DNA of 15,970 bases from the NCBI GenBank assembly GCA_937876395.1, contig CALEIM010000069.1, positions 1 through 15,970 on the forward strand, given 5' to 3'. Below the pieces are notes generated by a model. It was given only the letters and a program-made list of their open reading frames with translations. It was not told the origin of the DNA and did no database searches. Positions 5,414 through 11,539 of the stretch are shown piece after piece; position 1 is the first letter of the stretch; each line of letters begins with the position of its first letter. The translations under genes and the position numbers were made by a program. Origin of the DNA: an uncultured Wenzhouxiangella sp. (GTDB lineage Bacteria; Pseudomonadota; Gammaproteobacteria; Xanthomonadales; Wenzhouxiangellaceae).

Positions 5414-7930
5414 TCAGTTCTCCTGATATTGTTTGAGCATAGATTTGGAGAGCATATTGCACGCGTCGTCGTAACCTTCCCAGGGGTCCGATTTCAATGC
5501 GCTCATCCGGCGCCGGATATTGTTGAGATGGTAGCGATTAGCCGTGGCTCCCGAGGTCAGCTCTTCCCAGCGCAGGGGCGTGGCCACGGGTGCACCTGGT
5601 CGCGCCCGGGTGGAGTAGCGGGCAATGCTGGTGTTGCCCCGGCCGTTGCGCAGGTAATCGATAAAGACCTTGCCCCGGCGTTTGGACTTGGACATGTTGG
5701 TGGTAAAACGGCCGGGCTCGTCCTGGGCGTGGGCACGGGCAATTCCATGGGCAAACGCCTTGACTTCGTCCCAGCTCCGTTCCGGTTTTATTGGCAGTAT
5801 CAGATGCAACCCTTTACCGCCGGTGGCCTGCAAAAAGCTGGTGAGCCCCAGGCTGTCCAGCCGCTCTCTCAGGCTGGTGGCGGCCTTTGCAATAATGCGC
5901 CAGGACACGTCAGGGCCAGGGTCCAGATCGAAAATCAGAGTATCAGGCTTCTCCACCTCGTCCACATGGCACCCCCACGGGTGGAATTCGAGTACGCCAA
6001 ACTGCACCAGGGTAACCAGGTCGTCGATGCTGGTGGCATAGAGATAGGTGGCCTTCTGCCCCTGCTTCTCCGCAATTTGGGTGCGAGGCACGGCCCGGGC
6101 AAAGTTTTTCTCCGGGTGTTTCTGAAAGAAGCAGTCGCCCTCCAGCCCCTCAGGACATCGCAGCAGGGAAAGTGGGCGGTTGGCAAGATGTGCGAGGATT
6201 TCCGGTGCCAGGTCTTCGTAGTAACGGGCCACGTCGAGTTTATTGATGCCCTGGTCGGGAAAGAGAATCCGGTCGGGGTGGGTGATCTCGACACCGGCCA
6301 CGGTGGCGGCCCCTGACCCGGGCGTGTTCTTCTTTTTACCAGCTTTGAGCTTGCTGGCGTCGGCCTTGCTGCTGTCCCCAATCATCTGCACCTCTTTCGC
6401 CGATTTGTCGTCCCTTACACCCCTGAATACCGGGTGACGCAGAGCACCGCTCCCGGTTCGCTCGGTGAATTCCACGTCCACGACCAGTTCAGGGCGCACC
6501 CATTGCACGCCTGCCTGATCCGGGACATCACCGGTAAAAGGTGAGGTTTTCCGCTGCAGGGGTTTGAAACGACGGGACAGGTCGGTTAACAACCGCTGGT
6601 TAAAGCCCGAGCCCACACGTCCGGCATAGACCAGTTCATCGCCGCACCAGGCTCCCAACAACAGGGAGCCGAACCCCTTGCGGGCACCCGATGGTCTGGT
6701 AAGTCCTCCCACTACAAACTCATCCTGCTGCGTGCATTTGGTTTTCTGCCAAGACGACTGACGACCGCCCCGATACGTGCTGTCGGCCTTTTTCGAGACC
6801 ATGCCTTCCAGCCCCATTTCGCAGACCTGTTCGTAAAAATGATCGCCGTGCCCCTGCAGATGGTCGGAATAACGGAGCACGTCGTCATGTTTCACCGCCG
6901 CCAGCATCTGCTCCAGTGTCTGTTTACGCTCCAGCAAGGGCACCTTGGTCAGGTCATGGCCCTCAAGATAGAGAAGGTCGAAGATCTGAAAGATGGGGGT
7001 GGCTGCGTTCTTTTTTGATTTGCTGGAAAGATACTCCTGCAGCTTGCGAAAACTGGTAGACCCGTCAGCTTCAGGAATCACGGCTTCGCCATCGAGAATG
7101 GCGCCCGACAGGGGCAAGCGCTTCAGGGATCGCGCGATGACAGGGAAACGGCGGGTCCAGTCTTTGCCATTGCGCGTGTAGAGCGTGACTTTGCCTTTGT
7201 CGATCCGGGCAAGCAGGCGGTAACCATCAAACTTGAGTTCATGCAACCATTCATCGCTCTTTGGTGCGGCTTCCACCAGAGTGGCGAGCTGAACCTTGAG
7301 ATCGTCCGGCAGGGGCTTCTTGCCGGCGTGTCGGAGATCTTTGGAGTCAGGGAAGGACGTATTTTCGTTCTCGCGCGGGGACTCTTCTGCGGCTATCTGG
7401 GCCAGGGTCCGGCCAGTGACAACGCTGCGGTCATCCGGCTGTCCGGGATCGCCCTCTGATCGTTTGATCAGCAGCCAGTTCCTGTCCTTGTTCCGGCCAC
7501 TGGCTTTTTTGTCGTGAATCCGCACGAGGGTCCAGTGGCCTTTCAGTTTTTCGCCATGCAGCTCAAAATCGATGCGGTCCTTGCGCGGCCTGCTACGGGG
7601 TTTCCATTCCCCGTGATCCCACAGCATAACGGTGCCCGCACCGTATTCACCCTCAGGAATAACCCCCTCAAAATCCCCATAGTCGAGTGGATGATCTTCC
7701 ACCTGAACCGCGAGACGTTTTTCACCGGGCTTGAGGCTGGGGCCTTTGGGCAACGCCCAGCTTCTGAGCACGCCATCCTCTTCCAGCCGAAGATCAAAAT
7801 GATGGTGACTGGCTGCATGCATATGCATGACATAGCACGTTCCGCTGGAACCGGCTTTGGTCTTGCCCTCCGGTTCCCGGGTCTGGGAAAAGTCTCGTTT
7901 CGCCCAGTATTTTTCAAGCTTATCCGTCAT
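5414..7930 (-). CDS. ligD: ATP-dependent DNA ligase LigD (phosphoesterase-ligase-polymerase)
   Basis: Multifunctional NHEJ enzyme that cleans 3' ends, fills gaps and seals breaks bridged by Ku. At 838 residues with domain order PE-Lig-Pol it matches the Pseudomonas aeruginosa type (840), not the mycobacterial order. The phosphoesterase domain (about 1-185) has HHHFDLRLE 42-50 and DHPLDY 79-84. The ligase domain (about 210-515) has nucleotidyl-accepting Lys233 in ELKFDGYR, LDGE 279-282 and EGMVSKK 375-381. The primase-polymerase domain (about 540-838) has FDLDPGP 667-673 with metal ligands Asp668 and Asp670, TGGKGLHL 703-710 and VFIDYLRN 755-762 with the third Asp758. All key residues are intact. 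The ribosome-binding site before ATG 7930 is weak; a 7-bp inverted repeat (7940-7946/7963-7969) lies in the 71-base gap after sodC. The gene is followed 5 bases later by the CxxC gene. Confidence 0.96.
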   Translation of the reverse strand: MTDKLEKYWAKRDFSQTREPEGKTKAGSSGTCYVMHMHAASHHHFDLRLEEDGVLRSWALPKGPSLKPGEKRLAVQVEDHPLDYGDFEGVIPEGEYGAGTVMLWDHGEWKPRSRPRKDRIDFELHGEKLKGHWTLVRIHDKKASGRNKDRNWLLIKRSEGDPGQPDDRSVVTGRTLAQIAAEESPRENENTSFPDSKDLRHAGKKPLPDDLKVQLATLVEAAPKSDEWLHELKFDGYRLLARIDKGKVTLYTRNGKDWTRRFPVIARSLKRLPLSGAILDGEAVIPEADGSTSFRKLQEYLSSKSKKNAATPIFQIFDLLYLEGHDLTKVPLLERKQTLEQMLAAVKHDDVLRYSDHLQGHGDHFYEQVCEMGLEGMVSKKADSTYRGGRQSSWQKTKCTQQDEFVVGGLTRPSGARKGFGSLLLGAWCGDELVYAGRVGSGFNQRLLTDLSRRFKPLQRKTSPFTGDVPDQAGVQWVRPELVVDVEFTERTGSGALRHPVFRGVRDDKSAKEVQMIGDSSKADASKLKAGKKKNTPGSGAATVAGVEITHPDRILFPDQGINKLDVARYYEDLAPEILAHLANRPLSLLRCPEGLEGDCFFQKHPEKNFARAVPRTQIAEKQGQKATYLYATSIDDLVTLVQFGVLEFHPWGCHVDEVEKPDTLIFDLDPGPDVSWRIIAKAATSLRERLDSLGLTSFLQATGGKGLHLILPIKPERSWDEVKAFAHGIARAHAQDEPGRFTTNMSKSKRRGKVFIDYLRNGRGNTSIARYSTRARPGAPVATPLRWEELTSGATANRYHLNNIRRRMSALKSDPWEGYDDACNMLSKSMLKQYQEN

Positions 7931-8001
7931 GGCGATAGGCCGGCAGCCCGAAACGCTCCAGACTGCCGGACTTTCCCCAAGCCCCGTCGTAAGTCAGGCG
8001 A

Positions 8002-8550
8002 TTACTGTTCCGCGAACACGCCGCAGGCAATACGGGACCTACCGCCGCCCAGGGGCTCCGGTTGGTCGGAGTAATTGTCGCCACCCTCATGGATCATCAA
8101 CGCGCGGCCGCGCAGGTCGTCCACTTCCAGCCTGGGTGCCAGAAGCTTATGGGCGCTTTCTCCATCCTGGTTCACGTACATGGTTGGCAAATCGCCCAGG
8201 TGACCGTCCGGGTTATAAGGGCCGAGGTGTGCGCCCGTGTTGTCCGGATCGTAATGATCGCCCGCAGCCGCCGCTGCTGTCATCTTGCCGTCTTTCTCCG
8301 CAGCGCCGCAGTCGGGATTCTCATGCACGTGGAAGCCATGCACTCCAGGGGGCAGCTGCTCAAGGTCCAGCTCAATTACCAGGCCATGCTCGCTGTCCTG
8401 AACGGTGACAGCGCCGATGGCTTCGCCCCGGCCATCACTGCTGACCTTGTACATGGCGACCTCTACCGCGTCGTCGGCGTATCCCACCAGGGGGGCCAGT
8501 CCGGCCATTGTGATGGTGATGCCTGCTAGCCAGGTTGTAAGGCGTTTCAT
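8002..8550 (-). CDS. sodC: Periplasmic Cu/Zn superoxide dismutase
   Basis: Converts superoxide to peroxide and oxygen in the periplasm. The 182-residue protein has a Sec signal peptide (about 1-25, ending VGYA). Copper ligands are His74, His76 (GFHVHE) and His154, with bridging His99. Zinc ligands are His108, His117 and Asp120 (GHLGDLP), and the disulfide pair is Cys81/Cys176 (RIACGV). This agrees residue by residue with the E. coli SodC pattern. ATG 8550 has AGGAGG six bases upstream. The frame is also open back to an adh start codon at 8703 and beyond, but that is a by-product of the rearranged upstream DNA. It lies 71 bases before ligD on the same strand, so it is probably the first gene of the NHEJ transcript. 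Its promoter is not obvious in 8551-8668; the duplicated adh upstream region is the nearest candidate. Confidence 0.95.
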   Translation of the reverse strand: MKRLTTWLAGITITMAGLAPLVGYADDAVEVAMYKVSSDGRGEAIGAVTVQDSEHGLVIELDLEQLPPGVHGFHVHENPDCGAAEKDGKMTAAAAAGDHYDPDNTGAHLGPYNPDGHLGDLPTMYVNQDGESAHKLLAPRLEVDDLRGRALMIHEGGDNYSDQPEPLGGGRSRIACGVFAEQ

Positions 8551-8569
8551 ACATATCCTCCTACCGTAC

Positions 8570-8703
8570 TCAGTGCCGCCAGGGCGTCGCCCTGATTTCC
8601 ACGTCCGTGTCAAACCTGGCCACATTGCACTCATGGGCCACGGCGTGGGTAGCAAATGCGGGCTGGCGCCCTGCTCGTGAGTAACTGCTGCCTGAATCTT
8701 CAT
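8570..8703 (-). pseudogene. Remnant of a second, diverged aryl-alcohol dehydrogenase gene
   Basis: It starts with the same 14 residues as the intact enzyme (MKIQAAVTHEQGAS, ATG 8703). After a jump of about 120 codons and a frame change it encodes FATHAVAHECNVARFDTDVEIRATPWRH and a stop (8572-8570). This matches FGTHAVAHERNVVKVDKDVDLALLGPL at about residues 138-164 of the intact enzyme. All zinc ligands are gone. Nucleotide identity to the intact gene is lower in this inner part than in the repeat, so the remnant comes from a related but different copy. Confidence 0.85.
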
Positions 8704-8853
8704 GCTGACCTCCGACTGTGAAAAAAAGTTTTCGGTACAGAATGCGTCGACCTGTATCGGACAAAGCGCGCACAGACGTGCTCTTTTACGCTGATTCGTT
8801 TGCGGTGACCCCTGCTTTGCGGTGTGGCATTCCTCTTCGTCAATCGTGTCCCG
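8669..8853. repeat. 185-bp direct repeat, copy 2
   Basis: Partner of 2929-3113. It lies upstream of sodC and carries the adh start codon (8703-8701) with its GGAGG ribosome-binding site. On its right it continues into sequence leading to the intact SRAP gene; on its left it enters a broken adh remnant and then sodC. Confidence 0.93.
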
Positions 8854-9083
8854 GGACGGTTTGCCCCCAACTATCGCCGCGGCTATTGGCTTGCTGAAAC
8901 CGTAGCGCAAAATCGGTACCGGTGCAAGGCTTGGGAAAGCGTGAAGACCTGGGAAAACGCCCGCCACGAATTGGGGGCATCGGCCAGCCGGCCCACGGTC
9001 AGCGCCGACAGATGACCGAAGGCATGGATGATGACCGGACCAAAAAGTAGCGGCTGGCACAGACCGCTCCAACGATTATTTGA
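8854..9083. other. Gene-free stretch between the SRAP gene and the repeat
   Basis: This holds the native upstream region of adh. Bases 8854 to about 8980 resemble 3114 to about 3240 at roughly three quarters identity, including a conserved TTGCAC-17-TACGGT pair (minus strand, about 8927-8899) that could be a promoter. Bases 8981-9083 have no partner in the other copy, and I see no gene, terminator or RNA there. Confidence 0.6.
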
Positions 9084-9749
9084 TCAGACCGACAGGCCGG
9101 CGGTGGCGCGGATCAGCCCCGGCCCATTGTTGCGCACATTGCCCACTTCCGGCCCGACCGGGTGGAAGCTCAGCTCCGGCTCAGGCGCGGCCAGGGCAAT
9201 TGATCCGGCCTGCTCGACACTGCCGTGCAGCCAGTCGCCAAGCAGCTCACCGGACAGGATCAGCGGCATGCGCGCGTGCAGATGGGCGATGGACGGATCG
9301 GCTGGGCGGGTGACGATACTGTAGCTAAGCAAATCGCCACGCGTTTCCCACAGGCCGGCAAAAAACAGCACCGGTGCCTGAGCGGCGTGGATGAAATACG
9401 GCTGTTTCAGCGAGCCCGTTTTTCGCCATTCGTAGTAGCCCGAGCTGGGCACCAGACCGCGCCGATGTTTCCAGGCCGAGCGGAAGGCTGGTTTGATGGA
9501 TGCGGTTTCACAGCGCGCGTTGATGGTGCTGTAGGCCAGCCGGCTGTCCCTGGCCCAGGCAGGGACCAGGCCCCAGCGCATTTCCATCGCTGCCGCGCCA
9601 TCGCCATCGGCCACCAGTACCCAGCCCGACTGCGTGGGCGCACGGTTGTAGTTGGCCACCGGAGCGGTCTCTGGCGTGGCCAGTTCAAGACCTGCCGAAA
9701 ACGCGTGGATATCGCTCCAGGTGTAGAACTGTGTGTCACGCCCGCACAT
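9084..9749 (-). CDS. SRAP-family abasic-site protein (YedK/HMCES-like)
   Basis: SRAP proteins form a covalent thiazolidine crosslink with abasic sites in single-stranded DNA and so shield them. The 221-residue protein begins MCGR; Cys2 becomes the N-terminal nucleophile once Met is removed, which fixes ATG 9749 as the start even though no clear ribosome-binding site precedes it. Other family motifs are NYNRAPTQ (33-40), RWGLVPAWA (58-66), INARCET (75-81), GYYEWRK with catalytic Glu106, and HARMPLIL with His157. A GxxVxNV-like end (GPEVGNVRNN) is also typical. It is the last gene of the azurin-peroxiredoxin-SRAP series, 33 bases after the peroxiredoxin. A 52-bp piece of a diverged copy lies at 3239-3290, so SRAP was ancestrally next to adh. 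Confidence 0.93.
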   Translation of the reverse strand: MCGRDTQFYTWSDIHAFSAGLELATPETAPVANYNRAPTQSGWVLVADGDGAAAMEMRWGLVPAWARDSRLAYSTINARCETASIKPAFRSAWKHRRGLVPSSGYYEWRKTGSLKQPYFIHAAQAPVLFFAGLWETRGDLLSYSIVTRPADPSIAHLHARMPLILSGELLGDWLHGSVEQAGSIALAAPEPELSFHPVGPEVGNVRNNGPGLIRATAGLSV

Positions 9750-9782
9750 CAGCGGAGCATAACGAAAGCCGAGCGCGTTTGT

Positions 9783-10328
9783 TTATTCAGCCCTGGACGC
9801 CAGGCCTTCAAGCATGGCTTCTACGTGCTGGCTGGGATTCAGGTCCGAATGCACTGCGGCAATCCGTCCGTCGCGGTCGATCACGAACGAGGTGCGCGAA
9901 GACAGTTCCCGATCTTCCAGGCTTGCGTCGTAGTCGGCGGCAATGCGCGCGCCCTCATCGGCGGCTACGGCGAATTTGCCGGCGCAGGTGGCACCATCGG
10001 CCGAGAAGGCCTGGAGCTGATCGGTGTTGCCTGCAGTCACGCCGATTACCGTTGCGCCGAACTCCTCAAAGCGGTCGATACTTTGCGAAAAAAGTGCCGC
10101 CTCAAGGTTGCAGCCGGGCGTGTTGGCGGCGGGGAAGAAGTACAGCACCACCGGGCCGCTGGCCAGCGCCTCGGCGAGGCTGAACTCAAACTCTTCGCCA
10201 GCCAGCCAGGCCGGGGCGCTGAAATCCGGAGCCCGGTCTCCCGGCTCCAGCGCTGCCTGGGCCTGCAACGACCAGGCAGCAAGTGCGGCAATTGCCAACG
10301 CAAACAGGGTGTTTTTGGAAAATATCAT
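9783..10328 (-). CDS. Exported BCP/PrxQ-like peroxiredoxin
   Basis: Thiol peroxidase of the AhpC/TSA superfamily, predicted to be periplasmic. The 181-residue protein has an N-terminal hydrophobic signal (FALAIAALAAWSLQAQA, about 8-25). The peroxidatic motif FFPAANTPGC has Cys73 in the BCP-type PxxxTPGC setting. A second cysteine, Cys115 in TCAGKFAVAAD, replaces the CxxxxC resolving partner of E. coli BCP and is placed like the resolving cysteine of other exported BCP relatives. ATG 10328 was chosen over the earlier in-frame ATG 10400 because TGGAG lies 7 bases upstream and the signal peptide then starts correctly. It follows the azurin gene after 61 bases and precedes SRAP. Reductant and peroxide preference cannot be read from sequence. 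Confidence 0.88.
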   Translation of the reverse strand: MIFSKNTLFALAIAALAAWSLQAQAALEPGDRAPDFSAPAWLAGEEFEFSLAEALASGPVVLYFFPAANTPGCNLEAALFSQSIDRFEEFGATVIGVTAGNTDQLQAFSADGATCAGKFAVAADEGARIAADYDASLEDRELSSRTSFVIDRDGRIAAVHSDLNPSQHVEAMLEGLASRAE

Positions 10329-10389
10329 CTGGAGACTCCAGGCAGGCGCCCGGCCAATCACCGGGCGCCAGCCATCAAAGTGGGGAATA

Positions 10390-11046
10390 TCAGCCGCCAA
10401 AGCTGAGCGTACCGCGCATCAGCATCGAATGGCCCGGAAAAGAGCAGAAGAACGTGTACTCCGTGCCCTGCTCCAGGCTGTCGGTCGAGAACGTGACGGA
10501 CGTGCTTTCACCCCCGCCGATCATATCCGTGGCAGCAAGCACTCGATCGTCGTTCGGGCGAATGTAGCCTGCATCGGCACCGGCTGTCAGGCCGGCGGCA
10601 GCCGTGTCCGGGTAGTCTTCGGTGGTGGTCAGGACCACGTTGTGGCCCATGACTGCCACCGGAAGCTGGCCGACGTGATCCAGGGTAATGGTGAATTCGC
10701 TGCAGCTCTCCGGCACAGCAATCGAATCCACGCTGTATTCGATCCGGTCATTGCCTTCGATGGTGACGCTGCAGTCTTCCACGACTGCTGCGCCGGCATC
10801 CGTATCGGCATCCTCAGCACTGGCAGCTTGTGCAGGTGCCGCACTCTCATCTGTGGAGATCGTATCTGCGGCCGCGGGACGATCGGGTGCGGCTTCGGAA
10901 GATGAGGCATCCGCCGCTGCGGAATCAGCAGGCGCGGAAACAACCCTTTCGGGCTCGGTTTCGACTGGCTGCGAACGGTCGGTATCGCCGCAAGCGGCCA
11001 GGACAAATGCACACGAGATGGCAAGCAGGGTAATCGCTTTGTTCAT
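10390..11046 (-). CDS. Azurin-family blue copper lipoprotein
   Basis: Type-1 copper electron carrier anchored in a membrane. The 218-residue precursor has a lipoprotein signal with lipobox LAAC (Cys19 acylated). A 70-residue Ala/Ser/Asp/Glu-rich linker (about 20-90) is followed by an azurin domain (91-218). Copper ligands are His135 (in MGHN), Cys201, His206 and Met210 (FFCSFPGHSMLM). Cys92 and Cys115 form the usual azurin disulfide. The arrangement resembles the Laz-type lipid-modified azurin of Neisseria. ATG 11046 has AGGAGAG five bases upstream; the frame is open further but without a signal. First gene of a minus-strand series with the peroxiredoxin and SRAP. It may pass electrons to a periplasmic or outer-membrane partner, possibly in peroxide defence; the partner is unknown. 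Confidence 0.93.
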   Translation of the reverse strand: MNKAITLLAISCAFVLAACGDTDRSQPVETEPERVVSAPADSAAADASSSEAAPDRPAAADTISTDESAAPAQAASAEDADTDAGAAVVEDCSVTIEGNDRIEYSVDSIAVPESCSEFTITLDHVGQLPVAVMGHNVVLTTTEDYPDTAAAGLTAGADAGYIRPNDDRVLAATDMIGGGESTSVTFSTDSLEQGTEYTFFCSFPGHSMLMRGTLSFGG

Positions 11047-11246
11047 AAGAACTCTCCTTGGTGCTGATCCGGGGTCGGTGTGGCCAATTCTGTATGGCCT
11101 GGGTTTTCCAGTATAAACACCCTGATTTCTGAAATCCAGAAGCTGAAACAGGAACGCCACCGGCGAAGCCGCTGCCCCGCAGGGGTCTGTCAAGTCGGCC
11201 TTGGCGCCAGAGTCGATTTCCTACAAAGAGTCGTGATCTTCGCCTG

Positions 11247-11290
11247 TTGTCGCACCTCATTATGTTTGCGATTATGTGCGTGCGGTCACA
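11247..11290 (+). promoter_or_regulatory. Candidate promoter with a CRP-like site before the small gene
   Basis: TTGTCG (11247-11252) and GATTAT (11270-11275) are 17 bases apart, each matching four of six consensus bases. TGTGC-N6-TCACA at 11275-11290 is one base from the CRP/Vfr/Clp consensus TGTGA-N6-TCACA and would cover the start point, suggesting repression if real. It lies in the 262-base divergent gap 11047-11308, where nothing else was recognised. Confidence 0.25.
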
Positions 11291-11308
11291 TCATTTTAGG
11301 ATAACGCC

Positions 11309-11506
11309 ATGACCCGAAAACAGGAAATGATGCAAACACTGTCGAACAGCATCGTCCACGCCGACGAACTTTCGGTGGTCCACCCGAAAGTAATGCGTCA
11401 CGAAATGTATGCCCAATCGCTGCGCATCCTTCGAGATGAGCTCGAGCATCTGCCGGACAACCATCTGCTGTTCACGATTCTCGACGGGGCAGATCTACAG
11501 ATCTGA
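11309..11506 (+). CDS. Small hypothetical protein (65 residues)
   Basis: I do not recognise this family. ATG 11309 has AGGA 8 bases upstream (TTTAGGATAACGCC). The protein has no signal peptide, membrane segment or cysteine. It is mostly helical in appearance, with a charged centre (MYAQSLRILRDELEHLPDN, about 33-51) and a hydrophobic end (LLFTILDGADLQI). It is divergent from the azurin gene and ends 26 bases before the convergent parC. The only other open frames here are antisense, so a real small cytosolic protein is plausible but unproven. Confidence 0.6.
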   Translation: MTRKQEMMQTLSNSIVHADELSVVHPKVMRHEMYAQSLRILRDELEHLPDNHLLFTILDGADLQI

Positions 11507-11519
11507 AGCCAGCCGCCGG

Positions 11520-11539
11520 CCCGTGGCTGCAGCTACGGG
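11520..11539. terminator. Near-palindromic hairpin between convergent genes
   Basis: CCCGTGGCTGCAGCTACGGG is self-complementary apart from one G-T pair. It lies 14 bases after the small gene and overlaps the parC stop codon (11533-11535). It could serve as a two-way terminator stem, but no U-run is seen on either strand. Confidence 0.3.

Noticed and set aside
5409..5462. Earlier ATG for the CxxC protein
   Set aside because: The extra 18 residues are antiphase reading of the ligD 3' end; GTG 5408 directly follows the ligD stop and has AGGAGA.
5429..7459. Large plus-strand frames opposite ligD, and similar ones opposite parC (11788-13530)
   Set aside because: They are antisense shadows of strongly supported genes, with no family motifs.
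7938..7970. Terminator between sodC and ligD (CCGGCAG...CTGCCGG)
   Set aside because: The stem is 7 bp with a 16-base loop and no U-run, and it lies just before the ligD start; not enough to call a terminator.
3294..8668. Transposon or integrase-driven insertion of the NHEJ unit
   Set aside because: No transposase, recombinase, tRNA, terminal inverted repeats or short target duplication was found; the long homologous repeats fit homologous recombination better.
8551..9072. Long in-frame extension of sodC to 9072
   Set aside because: It spans the repeat and adh remnant; the SodC signal peptide begins at 8550 with a strong AGGAGG. Only the stretch from 8703 is kept, as a curiosity.
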